Assembly (NCBI GenBank): GCA_000719105.1
Contig: JODX01000005.1
Span: 186,001 to 250,000, forward strand
DNA length: 64,000 nucleotides
Direction of reading: 5' to 3'
Origin: Streptomyces sclerotialus
GTDB taxonomy: Bacteria > Actinomycetota > Actinomycetes > Streptomycetales > Streptomycetaceae
The notes beneath the pieces are model-generated. The model searched no databases, was not told where the DNA came from, and saw only the letters and a program-made list of their open reading frames with translations. Position numbers and translations under genes: made by a program. Below, in pieces: positions 34,791 through 43,674 of the stretch. How positions within the stretch are numbered: position 1 is the stretch's first letter; every line of letters begins with the position of its first letter.

Positions 34791-35443
34791 GACCGGGACC
34801 TTGGCCGCGCTGGAACGCGGTGATGGTGCGCATCCGGCACACGGCGGACGCATGCCGTGACCGCCGTGTGCCAGTGCCCGCCGCTGCCGGTTCTGGGCTC
34901 GGCGCGTGAACATCCTTGTGCGGCCGGCAACCGATTGCCGGCCGACGGCCGACCAGTCACTCGCACACCTCCCGATGCCGTTACGCAGCCTCCGCCAGTT
35001 CCTCACGGAGCCAGAGGAAGGCCGTCGAAAACCAGCGACAATAGATGCGGGGAAGGAAACGTCACCCGGGCAGTTCGGATGAGCAACGGAAATGTATGTT
35101 CCTCGCCGGGCGGCATGACAGGTTACTTGGACGGACCGCCTCAACGCGCTGCTTACAGCAGGCGCTGATGGGGTGCACGACAACCGGCTTCGAATGCAGC
35201 GAAAAGGGGTGGGTGACCGGGAGACCATGTGGGAGGAATCCACGCTGCACACAAGGGGCACAGACTGGATGTTCGAGCAGGTGGGCGCCCAACCGGTTAC
35301 CCGCCACCGCAGCTTCCCAGGATGGATCACAGGATCATGCCGCCGCAGCGTCCCGCGCAGCAAGGCCACGACGAAGCCAGTGAACCACGGTATCCGCCTT
35401 GTGGACGGATACCGTGGCGAGCCCGTGTTGCGGATCGGCAGTA
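34791..35443. other. 650-nt stretch without a supported gene
   Basis: Open frames here show no family pattern and no ribosome sites. Apart from a strong hairpin near the right end (35385-35417) I see nothing specific. It looks like the eroded remainder of the inserted elements. Confidence 0.55.
35385..35417 (-). terminator. 12-bp hairpin terminator
   Basis: CCACGGTATCCG and CGGATACCGTGG are perfect arms with a 9-nt loop, beginning 27 nt after the stop of the minus-strand gene at 35444. Confidence 0.75.
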
Positions 35444-35680
35444 TCAGGCGTCAGGAATGTCTGCCTTGGCACGCAGAAGCGTCTCGCGAGTGATGACCAC
35501 AATCGCCTCGTGCTCACCTCGCGAGGCATCGGCGGGCAGACCGCCATCAAGGAGCTCAGTCCTTTCCGTCCCGATGACTGCGAAGCTGCCGTCCTGCAGC
35601 TCGAAGATGTCGGGACACGCCTGACCTCCAACGCTCCCGCGCTCGACAGGGGACGCACCGATGCGACGTACGATGTTCAA
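35444..35680 (-). CDS. Small conserved actinomycete protein, function unknown
   Basis: A 78-residue protein (LNIVRRIGASPVERGS, PDIFELQDGSFAVIGTERT, VVITRETLLRAK). I recall proteins of this pattern (…CPDIFEL.DG.FAVIG….ADAS…E.IVVI.RETL) beside XRE/BldB-type regulators in Streptomyces, but can name no function. The TTG start, with AAGGA about ten nt upstream, was preferred to a longer frame beginning at 35734. A strong hairpin ends the gene. A DUF6082-type gene lies upstream on the same strand, about 170 nt away. Confidence 0.6.
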   Translation of the reverse strand: MNIVRRIGASPVERGSVGGQACPDIFELQDGSFAVIGTERTELLDGGLPADASRGEHEAIVVITRETLLRAKADIPDA

Positions 35681-35850
35681 AGTGGTTCGATCCTTGCCTG
35701 ATCGTTGAGGTACGGAGCGAAACCAACTTAGCACCGACCTAGCGGCGATTCAGGTTGATCGACCACGAAGATGTGCATTGTTGACGCAAGTTCTTCGAAT
35801 ATCACCCAGAAGAGTGCATCGGTGCGCCTTGATACGACGGACGTCAGTCG

Positions 35851-36405
35851 TCAGGCATCTGGTCGATCCATCTGGTCGATCACCCACCATTCATCGCCGT
35901 CGACATCGTCGAGAGCAGTCACGAGAGCGTCGACCATCTGACCGAGCTCTGCCTCCTCGGAGGCGCCTGCGAGACTTGCTCTGTGGTGCCGAGTCGCTTC
36001 CCAGTAGTCACGCATGGCGCGGCTCTGGAAGATGTAGCGGAGGTGACCATGCAGGTCGGCCAAGGTGAGAACCCCGGTCTGATACCCGCGGAGCGCATGC
36101 TGGTACAGATCGTTGGCGAGTAGATGCCGACGCTGGGTATCAGCCGGGAGATCCCCTTCGTATGCGTCGAGAACGGGGAGGAGTGAGGGGTCCTCCGTGG
36201 CACGCTCGATCAGCCGGTTGTGGTCCTGTTGGTATTCAGTGAGCGTTTTGCGCCGCTGCTCCGCCTGAGTCAAGGTTTCCCAGCGCCGCAGTGCAATATG
36301 GATGCGATAGGCAGTAGCCAGCACTACTGCAACACGAGCGGCGGCCACGACACGCTCCACTGACACGGAGCTTCGGTTCCGATCCCCAGCCTTGCGTGTG
36401 ATCAT
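35851..36405 (-). CDS. DUF6082-type protein with one N-terminal membrane span
   Basis: The 184-residue protein has a single hydrophobic helix near the N-terminus (about 19-38, VVAAARVAVVLATAYRIHIAL), then a soluble helical domain. Its pattern (RLIERATEDPSLLPVLDAYEGDLP, YQHALRGYQTGVLTLADLHGHLRYIFQS, YWEATRHHRA) fits the Streptomyces DUF6082 family as I recall it. The ATG at 36405 has GGGGAAG three nt upstream; longer frames lack this. Function is unknown; such genes are numerous and often near regulators. Confidence 0.7.
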   Translation of the reverse strand: MITRKAGDRNRSSVSVERVVAAARVAVVLATAYRIHIALRRWETLTQAEQRRKTLTEYQQDHNRLIERATEDPSLLPVLDAYEGDLPADTQRRHLLANDLYQHALRGYQTGVLTLADLHGHLRYIFQSRAMRDYWEATRHHRASLAGASEEAELGQMVDALVTALDDVDGDEWWVIDQMDRPDA

Positions 36406-37039
36406 GCACTTCCCCGCTTCGGTGCCGCCGAACCGCACCGGCAGCCCAATATTTCCGGTGCCGACCAGCAGATTCCAGCGCCTAGGTTCCCAAACTGACC
36501 CATCCAGCAGGAATGCGAGCAAAAGACGCGCGAACGCAGGGCCTTGTCAAAAACCTTGCTGTTGTCTTCTTCATGCACCCCTTGAGCGCCTCCCGAGGAC
36601 ACGCAAGAGAGACATAGCATGAAGCTCCCCGGAGGACCACCTTGAAGGTCCGAAAAAGGACGCGTCACAGTCTGCACACCCACTCCGTCCCAGTTCCTGT
36701 CTCATTCACCGACATTCACAGTAGTTTGGAGGGCGAGCAGAGCGGAGCCCATCCGCCTAGAAATGAAGTCGAATGCTCCCGAACGGCACCCAGCACCCCG
36801 CAACGAGCTTGGTTTTACCCAGGCGTCCGGGACTCTGAACAGATGTCGACATTTCTAGTCGTCCTGCCTATGGTCGGGAACTGACCGATTTCTTCCGGCC
36901 GAACCGGTCCTGAATGCAGTCGGCGTTACCGAGATCACCGCCGTTTCGGCAGGGGAAAGCAGCCGCTTTGGGCGTAACCGTCGCTCTTGAGATGATGTGA
37001 CAGGCAGAGCGCAATCGTCAGGTGCGCCGCCCGGGCCGT
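36406..37039. other. 634-nt stretch without a supported gene
   Basis: Low coding character in all frames, AT-richer than the genome. Short frames exist but none has family resemblance. It separates the DUF6082-type gene from the DHFR-like gene, both minus strand, and may contain the promoter of the former. Confidence 0.55.
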
Positions 37040-37636
37040 TCAGCTGGTGGAGCGCGTATAGGTGAGGAACAGCGCGCCGCCGCTGAGGACGGTGTGATCG
37101 CTGAGCGTCCAGGTACATGGGTCGAAGGTGGCCTTGCGGGAGAACAGCGGGATGCCGTCGCCGATGGTCAGCGGAGCGACCTTGAGGATCAGTGTGTCGA
37201 TCTCGCCGTACAGGGAGCCTGCCAGTTCGGCGCCGCCGAGCAGCCAGATGTCCTTGCCGTCCTGTTGTTTGAGTTCCTGGACAGTCGCCACCGGGTCATC
37301 GGCCACTAGTTCGACGGCCGGGTCCGGGACTTCGGTCAGAGTTCGGGAGAACACCAGGTGACGCAGATGGGGGTAGGCGTCGGTGATGCCGGCCGCGAGC
37401 CCGATCTCGTAGCTGCGCCGTCCTTCGAGGACAGTGTCGAAGTGGGTGCCTTCGGCAGTGACGGACAGCGCCTGCCGGGCCTGTACGGGCAGGGTCTCGG
37501 GGTACTCGGTCGCCAGGTGCTGGATGTAGTCCTCCGGTATCGGCCAGAAGCCGTTCGGGCCGGTGGGGTCCGCACCGTCCGGGCCCGCGATGAAGCCGTC
37601 GAGTGTGGTGGCGATGTAGTGGACGAGTCTGCGCAT
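37040..37636 (-). CDS. Dihydrofolate reductase family (RibD C-terminal type) protein
   Basis: A 198-residue NADPH-binding protein: MRRLVHYIATTLDGFIAGPDG at the start, VLEGRRSYEIGL, LVFSRTLTEVPDP, then IWLLGGAELAGSLYGEID and IPLFSR. These match the RibD_C/DHFR-like oxidoreductases common in Streptomyces, whose substrates are mostly unknown. It is not a housekeeping folA. GGAGGGA seven nt before the ATG supports the start over a longer frame. Confidence 0.88.
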   Translation of the reverse strand: MRRLVHYIATTLDGFIAGPDGADPTGPNGFWPIPEDYIQHLATEYPETLPVQARQALSVTAEGTHFDTVLEGRRSYEIGLAAGITDAYPHLRHLVFSRTLTEVPDPAVELVADDPVATVQELKQQDGKDIWLLGGAELAGSLYGEIDTLILKVAPLTIGDGIPLFSRKATFDPCTWTLSDHTVLSGGALFLTYTRSTS

Positions 37637-37968
37637 GCCGAGTTCCCTCCGTCGGTCCGCTGTCCCAGTGCTGCCGTACGAGGCCACCGGACGGTGCGTC
37701 AGCGTACGAGGCCCCGAGCCGCTCAGTGATCATTGCACTGGCACCTGTTGCGCGGGCCCTTGTTCTCGAAAGTCCAGTGCCGCCGGCTGCCTTCATGCGC
37801 CCAGCACGTGTGTCCGAGCCGAAGTGTCCGCCGTACGCCTGCGCGCCGCGTCTGCGCCTTGCAGGCGCGGGCCGCTCTTTGTGCATCCTTCCGCGCCCTT
37901 GCCAGTGGCACTTGCCAGGCTGACCGTGTTCCTTCAGTGGAGTGTCGTGCCGACGACAAGGGGATGGC
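37637..37968. other. 332-nt divergent gap
   Basis: Lies between the DHFR-like gene (minus) and a small HTH gene (plus) and should contain both promoters. The word GTACGAGGCC occurs twice (37677 and about 37705) and may be an operator. No gene is supported. Confidence 0.4.
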
Positions 37969-38256
37969 GTGCGCCGTTGGTGGAACCACGCGATGGGCCG
38001 GCTGCTGTTGCGCCTGGCGGTAGTCCTGGAACGGGAAGTGACCAGCAGAAACGGGAAGAGGCAGATGCTGCGACGGCGGAACGAGGCGATACGTGCAGCC
38101 CGCCGGCGAGGCGTTCCGATTCCGGAATTGGCGGCGAGGCTGAGCTTGACGCAGTACTGGGTCCAGCAGGTGATCAGGGATCCGGAGAAGACGGCGATCG
38201 AGGAAGCCACGCAGACGGGAAGAGCAGGTCCCACGGCGGGACAGGGGGCTGAATGA
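37969..38256 (+). CDS. Small HTH protein
   Basis: A 95-residue basic protein. It begins VRRWWNHAMGRLLLRLAVVLEREV and carries a helix-turn-helix-like region (RRRNEAIRAARRRGVPIPELAARLSLTQYWVQQVI), as in sigma-70 region 4 or Xis-type recognition helices. The GTG has AAGGGG five nt upstream. Its stop overlaps the next start by four bases (ATGA). I cannot name a function; DNA binding is inferred. Confidence 0.65.
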   Translation: MRRWWNHAMGRLLLRLAVVLEREVTSRNGKRQMLRRRNEAIRAARRRGVPIPELAARLSLTQYWVQQVIRDPEKTAIEEATQTGRAGPTAGQGAE

Positions 38257-38576
38257 TCGCGTGTCCACGCGCTGGGTGCGGCTCGTCGAACGTCGAGCTG
38301 CTGTCGCTCTACTGGCAGGGGCTGCCGGCCGAGTCGCCGTTGCGGGCAGCGTATGCGCCGCCGCCGGAGGTCGAGGCCCGCTATTGGGTTGCACTGGCCG
38401 CTGTCGCGGTGGGGATCTTCTGCATGGTGGCGGGCGGAGTGCTGCTCGGTGTGATGGTGGCGGTGGGCGGGCTGGTGTTTGGTGCAGTCAGCCACCGGCA
38501 GGTGGTGGTGGGTCGAATGGCGTTGGCCGAGTGGAGCACGGCCCGGATCTGCCACGCATGCAGTGGCAGGTTCTGA
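38253..38576 (+). CDS. Small zinc-ribbon-like membrane protein
   Basis: A 107-residue protein with an N-terminal cysteine pair (CPRAGC), one long hydrophobic region holding two spans (about 45-80, VALAAVAVGIFCMVAGGVLLGVMVAVGGLVFGAV), and a C-terminal cysteine pair (CHAC). The two pairs could meet on the cytoplasmic side as a zinc ribbon if the hydrophobic part is a hairpin. It is coupled to the preceding HTH gene by an ATGA overlap, so the two likely work together. No family recognised. Confidence 0.65.
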   Translation: MIACPRAGCGSSNVELLSLYWQGLPAESPLRAAYAPPPEVEARYWVALAAVAVGIFCMVAGGVLLGVMVAVGGLVFGAVSHRQVVVGRMALAEWSTARICHACSGRF

Positions 38577-38863
38577 GGACACGGCAAGCCCCTGCTCGGC
38601 GTGCCGGTGCGGACGGTGACTGCTCACCGGTAGGCCGCAAGGAGCGCAAGGCCCTGTGGGTTGTCGCAGCAGTTGAAAGCAATGCCGGGTCGGCTTGCTC
38701 CCCGCATCACCAGGCTTTGAGCGGCACGATGCCGGGCGGTGACCGTCACCTCCATCGGCATCTTCCTGGCACTCGGCCAATGGCTGCGTAAGGCAGCGTC
38801 GGCCTCCGGTCGTAGATCCGGAGACCGATCCGGGGCCTGGTGCGCGCATGCGAGCATCGCCCC

Positions 38864-39301
38864 ATGTCTTCTTCATGGCCCAGTCACCTGGACGTGGGCG
38901 CAGTCCGCTTCGCCCGGCCGACCGCGAAGTACGACGACGTTCTTGTTTTCTACCGGGACGTCCTCGGTCTGCCTGTACTCGCCGAATGGCGTGGCCACCA
39001 CGGATACGACGGCGTCGTTCTCGGGCTGCCGGGCACCCCGGTGCACATGGAACTGCTGCAGCACGGCGATCCGCCCAGCGTTCCTGAGCCACACCCGGAG
39101 AACCAGCTCGTGCTGTATCTCCGTGGCCCCGAAGCTGTCACCGTTGCTGCCCGGCGGCTCGCCGAGCACGGGCACAGTCCTGTTGCCGCCGCGAACCCCT
39201 ACTGGCCGGAGCACGGTGCCGTCCTCTTCGAGGATCCGGACGGCTGGCTGGTCGTACTGGCGCCCTGGGTCTTCGGTGAAGAGCCCCCACCGGCCGGCTG
39301 A
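38864..39301 (+). CDS. VOC (glyoxalase/bleomycin-resistance fold) protein
   Basis: A 145-residue protein with one paired beta-alpha-beta-beta-beta module: VRFARPTAKYDDVLVFYRDVLGLPVL, VVLGLPGTPVHMELLQHG, then AAANPYWPEHGAVLFEDPDGWLVVLAPW. His and Glu ligands typical of metal-binding VOC proteins are present (HMELLQH; FEDPDG). The substrate is unknown. The ATG giving MSSSWPSHLDVG is preferred over an upstream ATG. Confidence 0.85.
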   Translation: MSSSWPSHLDVGAVRFARPTAKYDDVLVFYRDVLGLPVLAEWRGHHGYDGVVLGLPGTPVHMELLQHGDPPSVPEPHPENQLVLYLRGPEAVTVAARRLAEHGHSPVAAANPYWPEHGAVLFEDPDGWLVVLAPWVFGEEPPPAG

Positions 39302-39350
39302 AGGTGCGATCGGTCGTGAACGGGCTGCCCCTGCCGTTTCCCCTTGGGCG

Positions 39351-39866
39351 TCAGGAGGATGAAGGCGCCGGCCAGCGGCTGATGATGTCTTGCCGCGCCA
39401 GGCGGGAGGTGATTCGTTGCTCGATGGTCTCCTCATCCAGCAACGGCTTGCGCATCTCGTACAGGGCCCGGATCCGCCGCTCGCTCCGCAGTAGTCCAGG
39501 GATGTCGTGGCAGCTGTAGTCGTTGATCTCAACGGCCTGCGCCTCCAACCGCGCATAGTCCCTGAACCACGCCGGATGCCGGACCCTCGCCTTCGCCCTG
39601 GCCTTCTCCACGTCCTCGGCCGTGGCCTTCAGGAGGCCGCGGGCTTGCAGCAGTTCGTCGGCCGCCTCCAGGAACTCCCGTTGTGGTGTCCGTCTTCCCC
39701 GTTCGAGGGAGGAGACCAGGTCCTCGCTGTAGCCGAGTCGGTCGCCCAACTCCCGTTGGGTGAGCTCGGCTCGCTCGCGGAGGAGCTTGACCTGCTTGCC
39801 GACCGCTCGGTTGAGGTCGCTGCTGCCCTGCTCGCCCTCGTCGTATGTCTCTGCCGTCTCCGACAC
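39351..39866 (-). CDS. XRE-family regulator, C-terminally truncated
   Basis: The N-terminal helix-turn-helix (about 20-75: LNRAVGKQVKLLRERAELTQRELGDRLGYSEDLVSSLERGRRTP) is followed by the start of the DUF5753 domain (LEAQAVEINDY, IPGLLRSERRIRALYEM, ARQDIISRWPAP), which stops early at SSS. Family members are about 270-290 residues; this has 171. The last third of DUF5753 is missing, probably by deletion at the junction with the VOC gene 49 nt away. It may still bind DNA. Streptomyces have many such regulators, often divergent from an ATPase like the one next to it. Confidence 0.75.
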   Translation of the reverse strand: MSETAETYDEGEQGSSDLNRAVGKQVKLLRERAELTQRELGDRLGYSEDLVSSLERGRRTPQREFLEAADELLQARGLLKATAEDVEKARAKARVRHPAWFRDYARLEAQAVEINDYSCHDIPGLLRSERRIRALYEMRKPLLDEETIEQRITSRLARQDIISRWPAPSSS

Positions 39867-39991
39867 CGCCGGTACCCCCGATCAAGGTCACGGCCGACGT
39901 CCCGTACGGGACACCGTCCGTACCGGTACATGGCCCTCCGTACCGAAGGAGTGTCTGGTCAGGGTAGGGCGAGGCGACCACGCTCGGTGAC

Positions 39992-40365
39992 ATGAAGCCA
40001 GGAAATGCCTACCTTCGGACCGGTCCTGTGCCGGTTCTCGCTGGCCTCCCGATGGCGCGGTCGGTGATGCCGCCGCCCTGGTGGTGGCCGAGCCGGCCGC
40101 CAACGCGGTGACGCACGGGCGGGTGCGGGGGCGCGCGTTCCGGCTCGCGGTTGCGGTGGAGTCGGTGGGCACGCTCCGTATCGAGGTCGCGGATGCGCGG
40201 GGCGAGCGGCGGCCTTGCAGTCGTGCCGCGTCTGCGTCCGCGTCCGACCTCATGGCCGAGTCCGGGCGCGGGCTGCTTCTCGTCGAGGCGCTCGCTGCCC
40301 GTGGGGGCAGTGAAGCATGGCCGCCGTCCGGCAAAGTCGTATGGGCGGAGATCGCCTCTTCTTGA
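39992..40365 (+). pseudogene. Anti-sigma-like histidine-kinase-type ATPase, internal deletion
   Basis: The second half reads DAAALVVAEPAANAVTHGRV, TLRIEVADARG and GRGLLLVEALAARGG, the N box and G box of the small HATPase (RsbW/SpoIIAB-like) proteins paired with XRE regulators. Upstream, another frame gives CRFSLAS, the usual N-terminus, but about 30-40 codons between the two parts are gone and the frame is shifted. The conserved E of SELANAV-like is kept (VAEPAANAV), with Leu-to-Pro. Only a fragment from 40081 could be translated. Confidence 0.65.
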
Positions 40366-40620
40366 GTGTCCTCCGGTAGTCGCCAATCGGTGCTTGGGGC
40401 GGTTCAGTTGCTCGATCACAGTTTCGCCAGGCGTCCGCACCCCGGAGAGCGAACGCGCCCGGCATCGTGCTTTCATGTGCTGCTGTTCTGCGCATGCCAC
40501 CCGGGGGTGTGCTGCCCGGGACGACATCGACGGACGCCATGTCTCGTCGGCAGCACGGGTGTTACCGCATTCTCGTCCCGCGTCGCCGCCGGGCCGGGTA
40601 CGAGTGCGAGGAGGGGGCCC

Positions 40621-41910
40621 GTGAGCAACGGGGAGTCGAGCGGTGGCCGGACGCCGGATGGTGCGGACGGGGCGGGCGGGGCGAACGGTGGGTCGTCCAT
40701 TCCGGATGAGGAGTGGGTGAGGTTCCTCCAGGACAGTGAGAGGGATATCCGGGGTTCCGCTCCCAAGGAGCCCTCGGCACGCGCCCGGATGGTGACGGAG
40801 CGGTTGCGGCAGTTGGATGCCGAGGCCGAGAAGCGGCAGGGCAAGGGGCGGCGGTTCCGGGGCGGCCGCGGGCGGAAGAGAGCGGGTGGGGCCGGCGCAG
40901 GCGAGGGGGCCTGGCAGCCGGATGGGTGGCGTACCGGGCCGGCCTGGCAGGAGCGGAACGGGCGGCGGGCTGTTCGGCGACGGCGGATCGTCAGTGCGGT
41001 CGGCATTGTTGTCGCTGTTGGGCTGGCGGTGGTCGCGGTCAATCCGGACTGGGCTCTGTCCAGGCTGCCCGGTGGACTGGGGGACGGGTTCCGTGGGTCG
41101 GAGGGGGCTCAGGCCGCGCCCGCCACCCTGCCGGCGGAGACCGCCGCGCCCACTGCGGCGCCTCCCGCCGAGGCCTCGGAGACGCCCACACTGGAGCAGC
41201 CCTTCCGCGGTTCCCCTGCCGCGCGCTACGCCGATGGCGCGGACGGCATCGTGTTGCCGGAGGCCGAAGCGGTCGGTGCGCTGTCCAAGGAGCAGGTGGC
41301 GGACGCGCTGCGTCTCACCAAGGCGTACCTGGTCGCCGCGAACCTGGAGCCCGCCACTCTGCGCGGTGAGCGGCCCGCGGATGCGATCGATCTGGTGGAT
41401 CCTCAGCAGCCGGATGTGCGTGACCGCATGGGCGCTTCCCTGCGCTCGCCGGGCGAGGAGCGTGATCCGCTTCAGTACTTCAGCCGCTTCGATCCCGACG
41501 AAGTGCGGCTGGTCGGGGATGTGGTCAAGACGCGTGGGCGGATGACCTTCAAGGAGGGGGAGCAGGAGACCGCCGAGATCCATGCGGACTACACCTTCGT
41601 CTATCCGCTGGTGAAGGCTCAGCGCGGTGCCACCCAGGTCGCGCGGACCATCGTGCGCCGCTCCCTCGTCGTACAGGTGCACGACCCGACCAAGTACCAG
41701 GTCACTCCGGGGAAGCTGTCGTTCGCCGAGAACAGGGCGGACTTCGGCAACAGCGACTGCTTCGTGTACGACGGGTTCCTGCACCCGTATTTCGCCGGTG
41801 ACCTCGAAGCCGAGCCGTCCGCCTCCGGGCCCGCCCGCGATCCGTACGACCGCAGCCGGCCCTTGACCGAGTCGAACGACGGGACGTGCGGGACCGTCTC
41901 GCGTACGTGA
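40621..41910 (+). CDS. One-pass membrane protein, unknown function
   Basis: The 429-residue protein starts at a GTG with AGGAGGG five nt upstream. The first 110 residues are polar and charged (SSIPDEEWVRFLQDSE, then basic RRFRGGRGRKR). One membrane span follows (about 119-138, IVSAVGIVVAVGLAVVAV), then a Pro/Ala-rich linker and an extracytoplasmic domain (LEQPFRGSPAARYADG to FHPYFAGDLEA-like end) with two cysteines that could pair. Homologues occur across Streptomyces, as I recall, but no function is known. It marks the return to core sequence. Confidence 0.75.
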   Translation: MSNGESSGGRTPDGADGAGGANGGSSIPDEEWVRFLQDSERDIRGSAPKEPSARARMVTERLRQLDAEAEKRQGKGRRFRGGRGRKRAGGAGAGEGAWQPDGWRTGPAWQERNGRRAVRRRRIVSAVGIVVAVGLAVVAVNPDWALSRLPGGLGDGFRGSEGAQAAPATLPAETAAPTAAPPAEASETPTLEQPFRGSPAARYADGADGIVLPEAEAVGALSKEQVADALRLTKAYLVAANLEPATLRGERPADAIDLVDPQQPDVRDRMGASLRSPGEERDPLQYFSRFDPDEVRLVGDVVKTRGRMTFKEGEQETAEIHADYTFVYPLVKAQRGATQVARTIVRRSLVVQVHDPTKYQVTPGKLSFAENRADFGNSDCFVYDGFLHPYFAGDLEAEPSASGPARDPYDRSRPLTESNDGTCGTVSRT

Positions 41911-42049
41911 TCCTGTCACCGTTCGTACTCGTATCGGCACTCGTACGTGAGTTGGGAGATTGAACGGGGAACCATTTCTCGAGCGGCGGGAGTCGGCCGC
42001 ACCGCAGGTCCTCGCTGGGATTCGGCAGATGGGGCAGATGGGGCACTAG

Positions 42050-42550
42050 ATGAGTCGTTTTCCGCGTATTCGATTCGGGCCGCATCCGCAGTCGGAGTTG
42101 TGCTCGTGGCCGGAATCCAGACCTCGCATCGTCGCCGTCAGCGAGCTGGTCCCCGGTGATGTGCTCGCCCTCTCGGCGCGGGACGTCGCCGCGGAGCAGT
42201 GGTACGTCGTGATGCGAGCGCTGGGGGAGCGGCCGGGGCTGGTTCGGGTGATATTGCGGCCGTTGCTCGGCGGGGCCGATCGCGACGAGGTGTTCGACCG
42301 GGAGTGGGGAGTCATCGTCGGCGGGCTGCGGGTGGACCTCGCCGCCGGTTCGATCCACGGTGCCGGTGGTGTCGATGGTGCCGGTGGTGTCGATGGTGCC
42401 GGTCGTGTCGATGGTGCCGGTCGTGTCGATGGTGCCGGTCGTGTCGATGGTGCCGGTCGTGTCGATGGTGCCGGTCGTGTCGGTGCTTCAGGTGATCCGC
42501 GTGCCTTCGTCAGGGCTGATGTGCGGAGGTGGGGGTCGGGGCGGGGCTGA
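42050..42550 (+). CDS. Hypothetical protein with Gly-Ala-Gly-Arg-Val-Asp repeats
   Basis: A 166-residue protein. The first 100 residues look like a folded domain (SELVPGDVLALSARDVAAEQWYVVMRALGE, VRVILRPLLGG, DREWGVIVGGLRVDL). Then seven hexapeptides (GAGGVD or GAGRVD) follow from about residue 104 to 145, encoded by an in-frame 18-nt tandem repeat. The N-terminal domain pattern is unknown to me. The gene converges on ku with nine nt between stops. Confidence 0.65.
   Translation: MSRFPRIRFGPHPQSELCSWPESRPRIVAVSELVPGDVLALSARDVAAEQWYVVMRALGERPGLVRVILRPLLGGADRDEVFDREWGVIVGGLRVDLAAGSIHGAGGVDGAGGVDGAGRVDGAGRVDGAGRVDGAGRVDGAGRVGASGDPRAFVRADVRRWGSGRG
42359..42484 (+). repeat. Seven tandem 18-mers inside a coding sequence
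   Basis: The unit GGTGCCGGTCGTGTCGAT is repeated seven times; the first two copies have GGTGGT in the middle and the last ends GGT. Being a multiple of three, gain or loss of units keeps the frame. Confidence 0.9.
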
Positions 42551-42559
42551 AGGGGCTGG

Positions 42560-43594
42560 TCAGGAGGCCCGCTTTCTCGTCGTCTTCTTCGCCGGCTGCT
42601 TTTTCGCTCCGGATGTCGAGGTTTTCTTCGCTCCGGATGCTGTTGGCTTCCTGGTGCTCGCCGTCGACTTCTTCTCCCCCGCCGTTGTCTTCTTGGCTGC
42701 GGACGCCGCCGTCTTCTTCGCCGTGGACGTCGACTTCTTGCCGGCCGGCTCCTTCGGTTTCGTACGGGACTGCTTCGCCGGGAGGGACCTCACCTCCGCG
42801 ACCTCCTCGACCTCCTCGCCGCGTGACTCCCTGGCGGCCCGGACGCTCTTCTCCAGGGCCGCCATCAGGTCCAGGACCTTGCCGCCGCTCTCCGGTGCGG
42901 GGGCCGAGGGCGGGGTCTCGCCCGCGGTCTTCGCGGCGATGACCTCCTCCACGGCCTCGCGGTAGTCGTCGTGGAGTTCGGTGAGTTCGATGTCGCCGAG
43001 GGTGTCCATCAGGGCGTCCGCCAGGTCCAGTTCCTGGTCGCGGACCGTGACGTTCGCGTCGGGGGCCGCATCCTCCGGTGCCCGGATCTCGTCCGGCCAG
43101 AGGAGGCCGTGCATCGCGATCACGTCCTCCACCACGCGGAGCATGCCGAGGCGCTCGCGGCCGCGTAGTGCGAACTTGCAGATCGCGACTCTTCCGCTGC
43201 GCTTGAGGGCTTCTCTGAGGAGGGTGTACGGCTTCGCGGCGGGGGCGCCGTTCGCGGCCAGGTAGTAGGCCTTGTCGATCTGGAGCGGGTCGATGCGCTC
43301 GCCGGGGACGAAGGCGAGGATCTCGATGGTGCGCGTGGTCGGGATCGGGAGGGAGGCCAGGTCCTCGTCCGTGATCGGGATCATCGTGCCGTCGGCGTCC
43401 TCGTACGCCTTGCCGATCTCGCCCGACGTCACCTCACGGTCCTCCAGCTCGCAGACCTTGCGGTACCGGATACGGCCGCCGTCCTCCGTGTGGATCTGGC
43501 GGAAGGAGATCGAGTGGCTCTCGGTGGCGTTCACCAGCTTGATCGGGATGCTGACCAGGCCGAAGGAGATCGCTCCGTTCCAGATGGATCGCAC
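42560..43594 (-). CDS. ku: Ku protein for non-homologous end joining
   Basis: Binds double-strand DNA ends as a homodimeric ring and recruits LigD. The 344-residue protein shows the Ku core (MRSIWNGAISFGLVSIPIKL, YYLAANGAPAAKPYTLLREAL, GRVAICKFALRGRERLGMLR, DYREAVEEVIAAK). A long Lys/Ala/Ser/Thr-rich tail (about 275-344) can bind DNA like histone H1, as in other actinobacterial Ku proteins. It is divergent from the LigD polymerase gene across 80 nt, the usual joint arrangement. Confidence 0.96.
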   Translation of the reverse strand: MRSIWNGAISFGLVSIPIKLVNATESHSISFRQIHTEDGGRIRYRKVCELEDREVTSGEIGKAYEDADGTMIPITDEDLASLPIPTTRTIEILAFVPGERIDPLQIDKAYYLAANGAPAAKPYTLLREALKRSGRVAICKFALRGRERLGMLRVVEDVIAMHGLLWPDEIRAPEDAAPDANVTVRDQELDLADALMDTLGDIELTELHDDYREAVEEVIAAKTAGETPPSAPAPESGGKVLDLMAALEKSVRAARESRGEEVEEVAEVRSLPAKQSRTKPKEPAGKKSTSTAKKTAASAAKKTTAGEKKSTASTRKPTASGAKKTSTSGAKKQPAKKTTRKRAS

Positions 43595-43674
43595 GTGTCG
43601 CTCCTCCCTTTCGGGCCGGTTAACCCTTTGGGTGATTCCTACCTCTGTGCACTGTTTGGTGGGATTCTTATCCT

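Noticed and set aside
35180..35200. TTCGAAT near 35188 as an att remnant
   Set aside because: Seven-base match to the T loop only, without the rest of the T stem or acceptor arm.
36642..36884. 80-codon plus-strand frame in the 36.4-37.0 kb gap
   Set aside because: No ribosome site, no family pattern, and composition like non-coding DNA.
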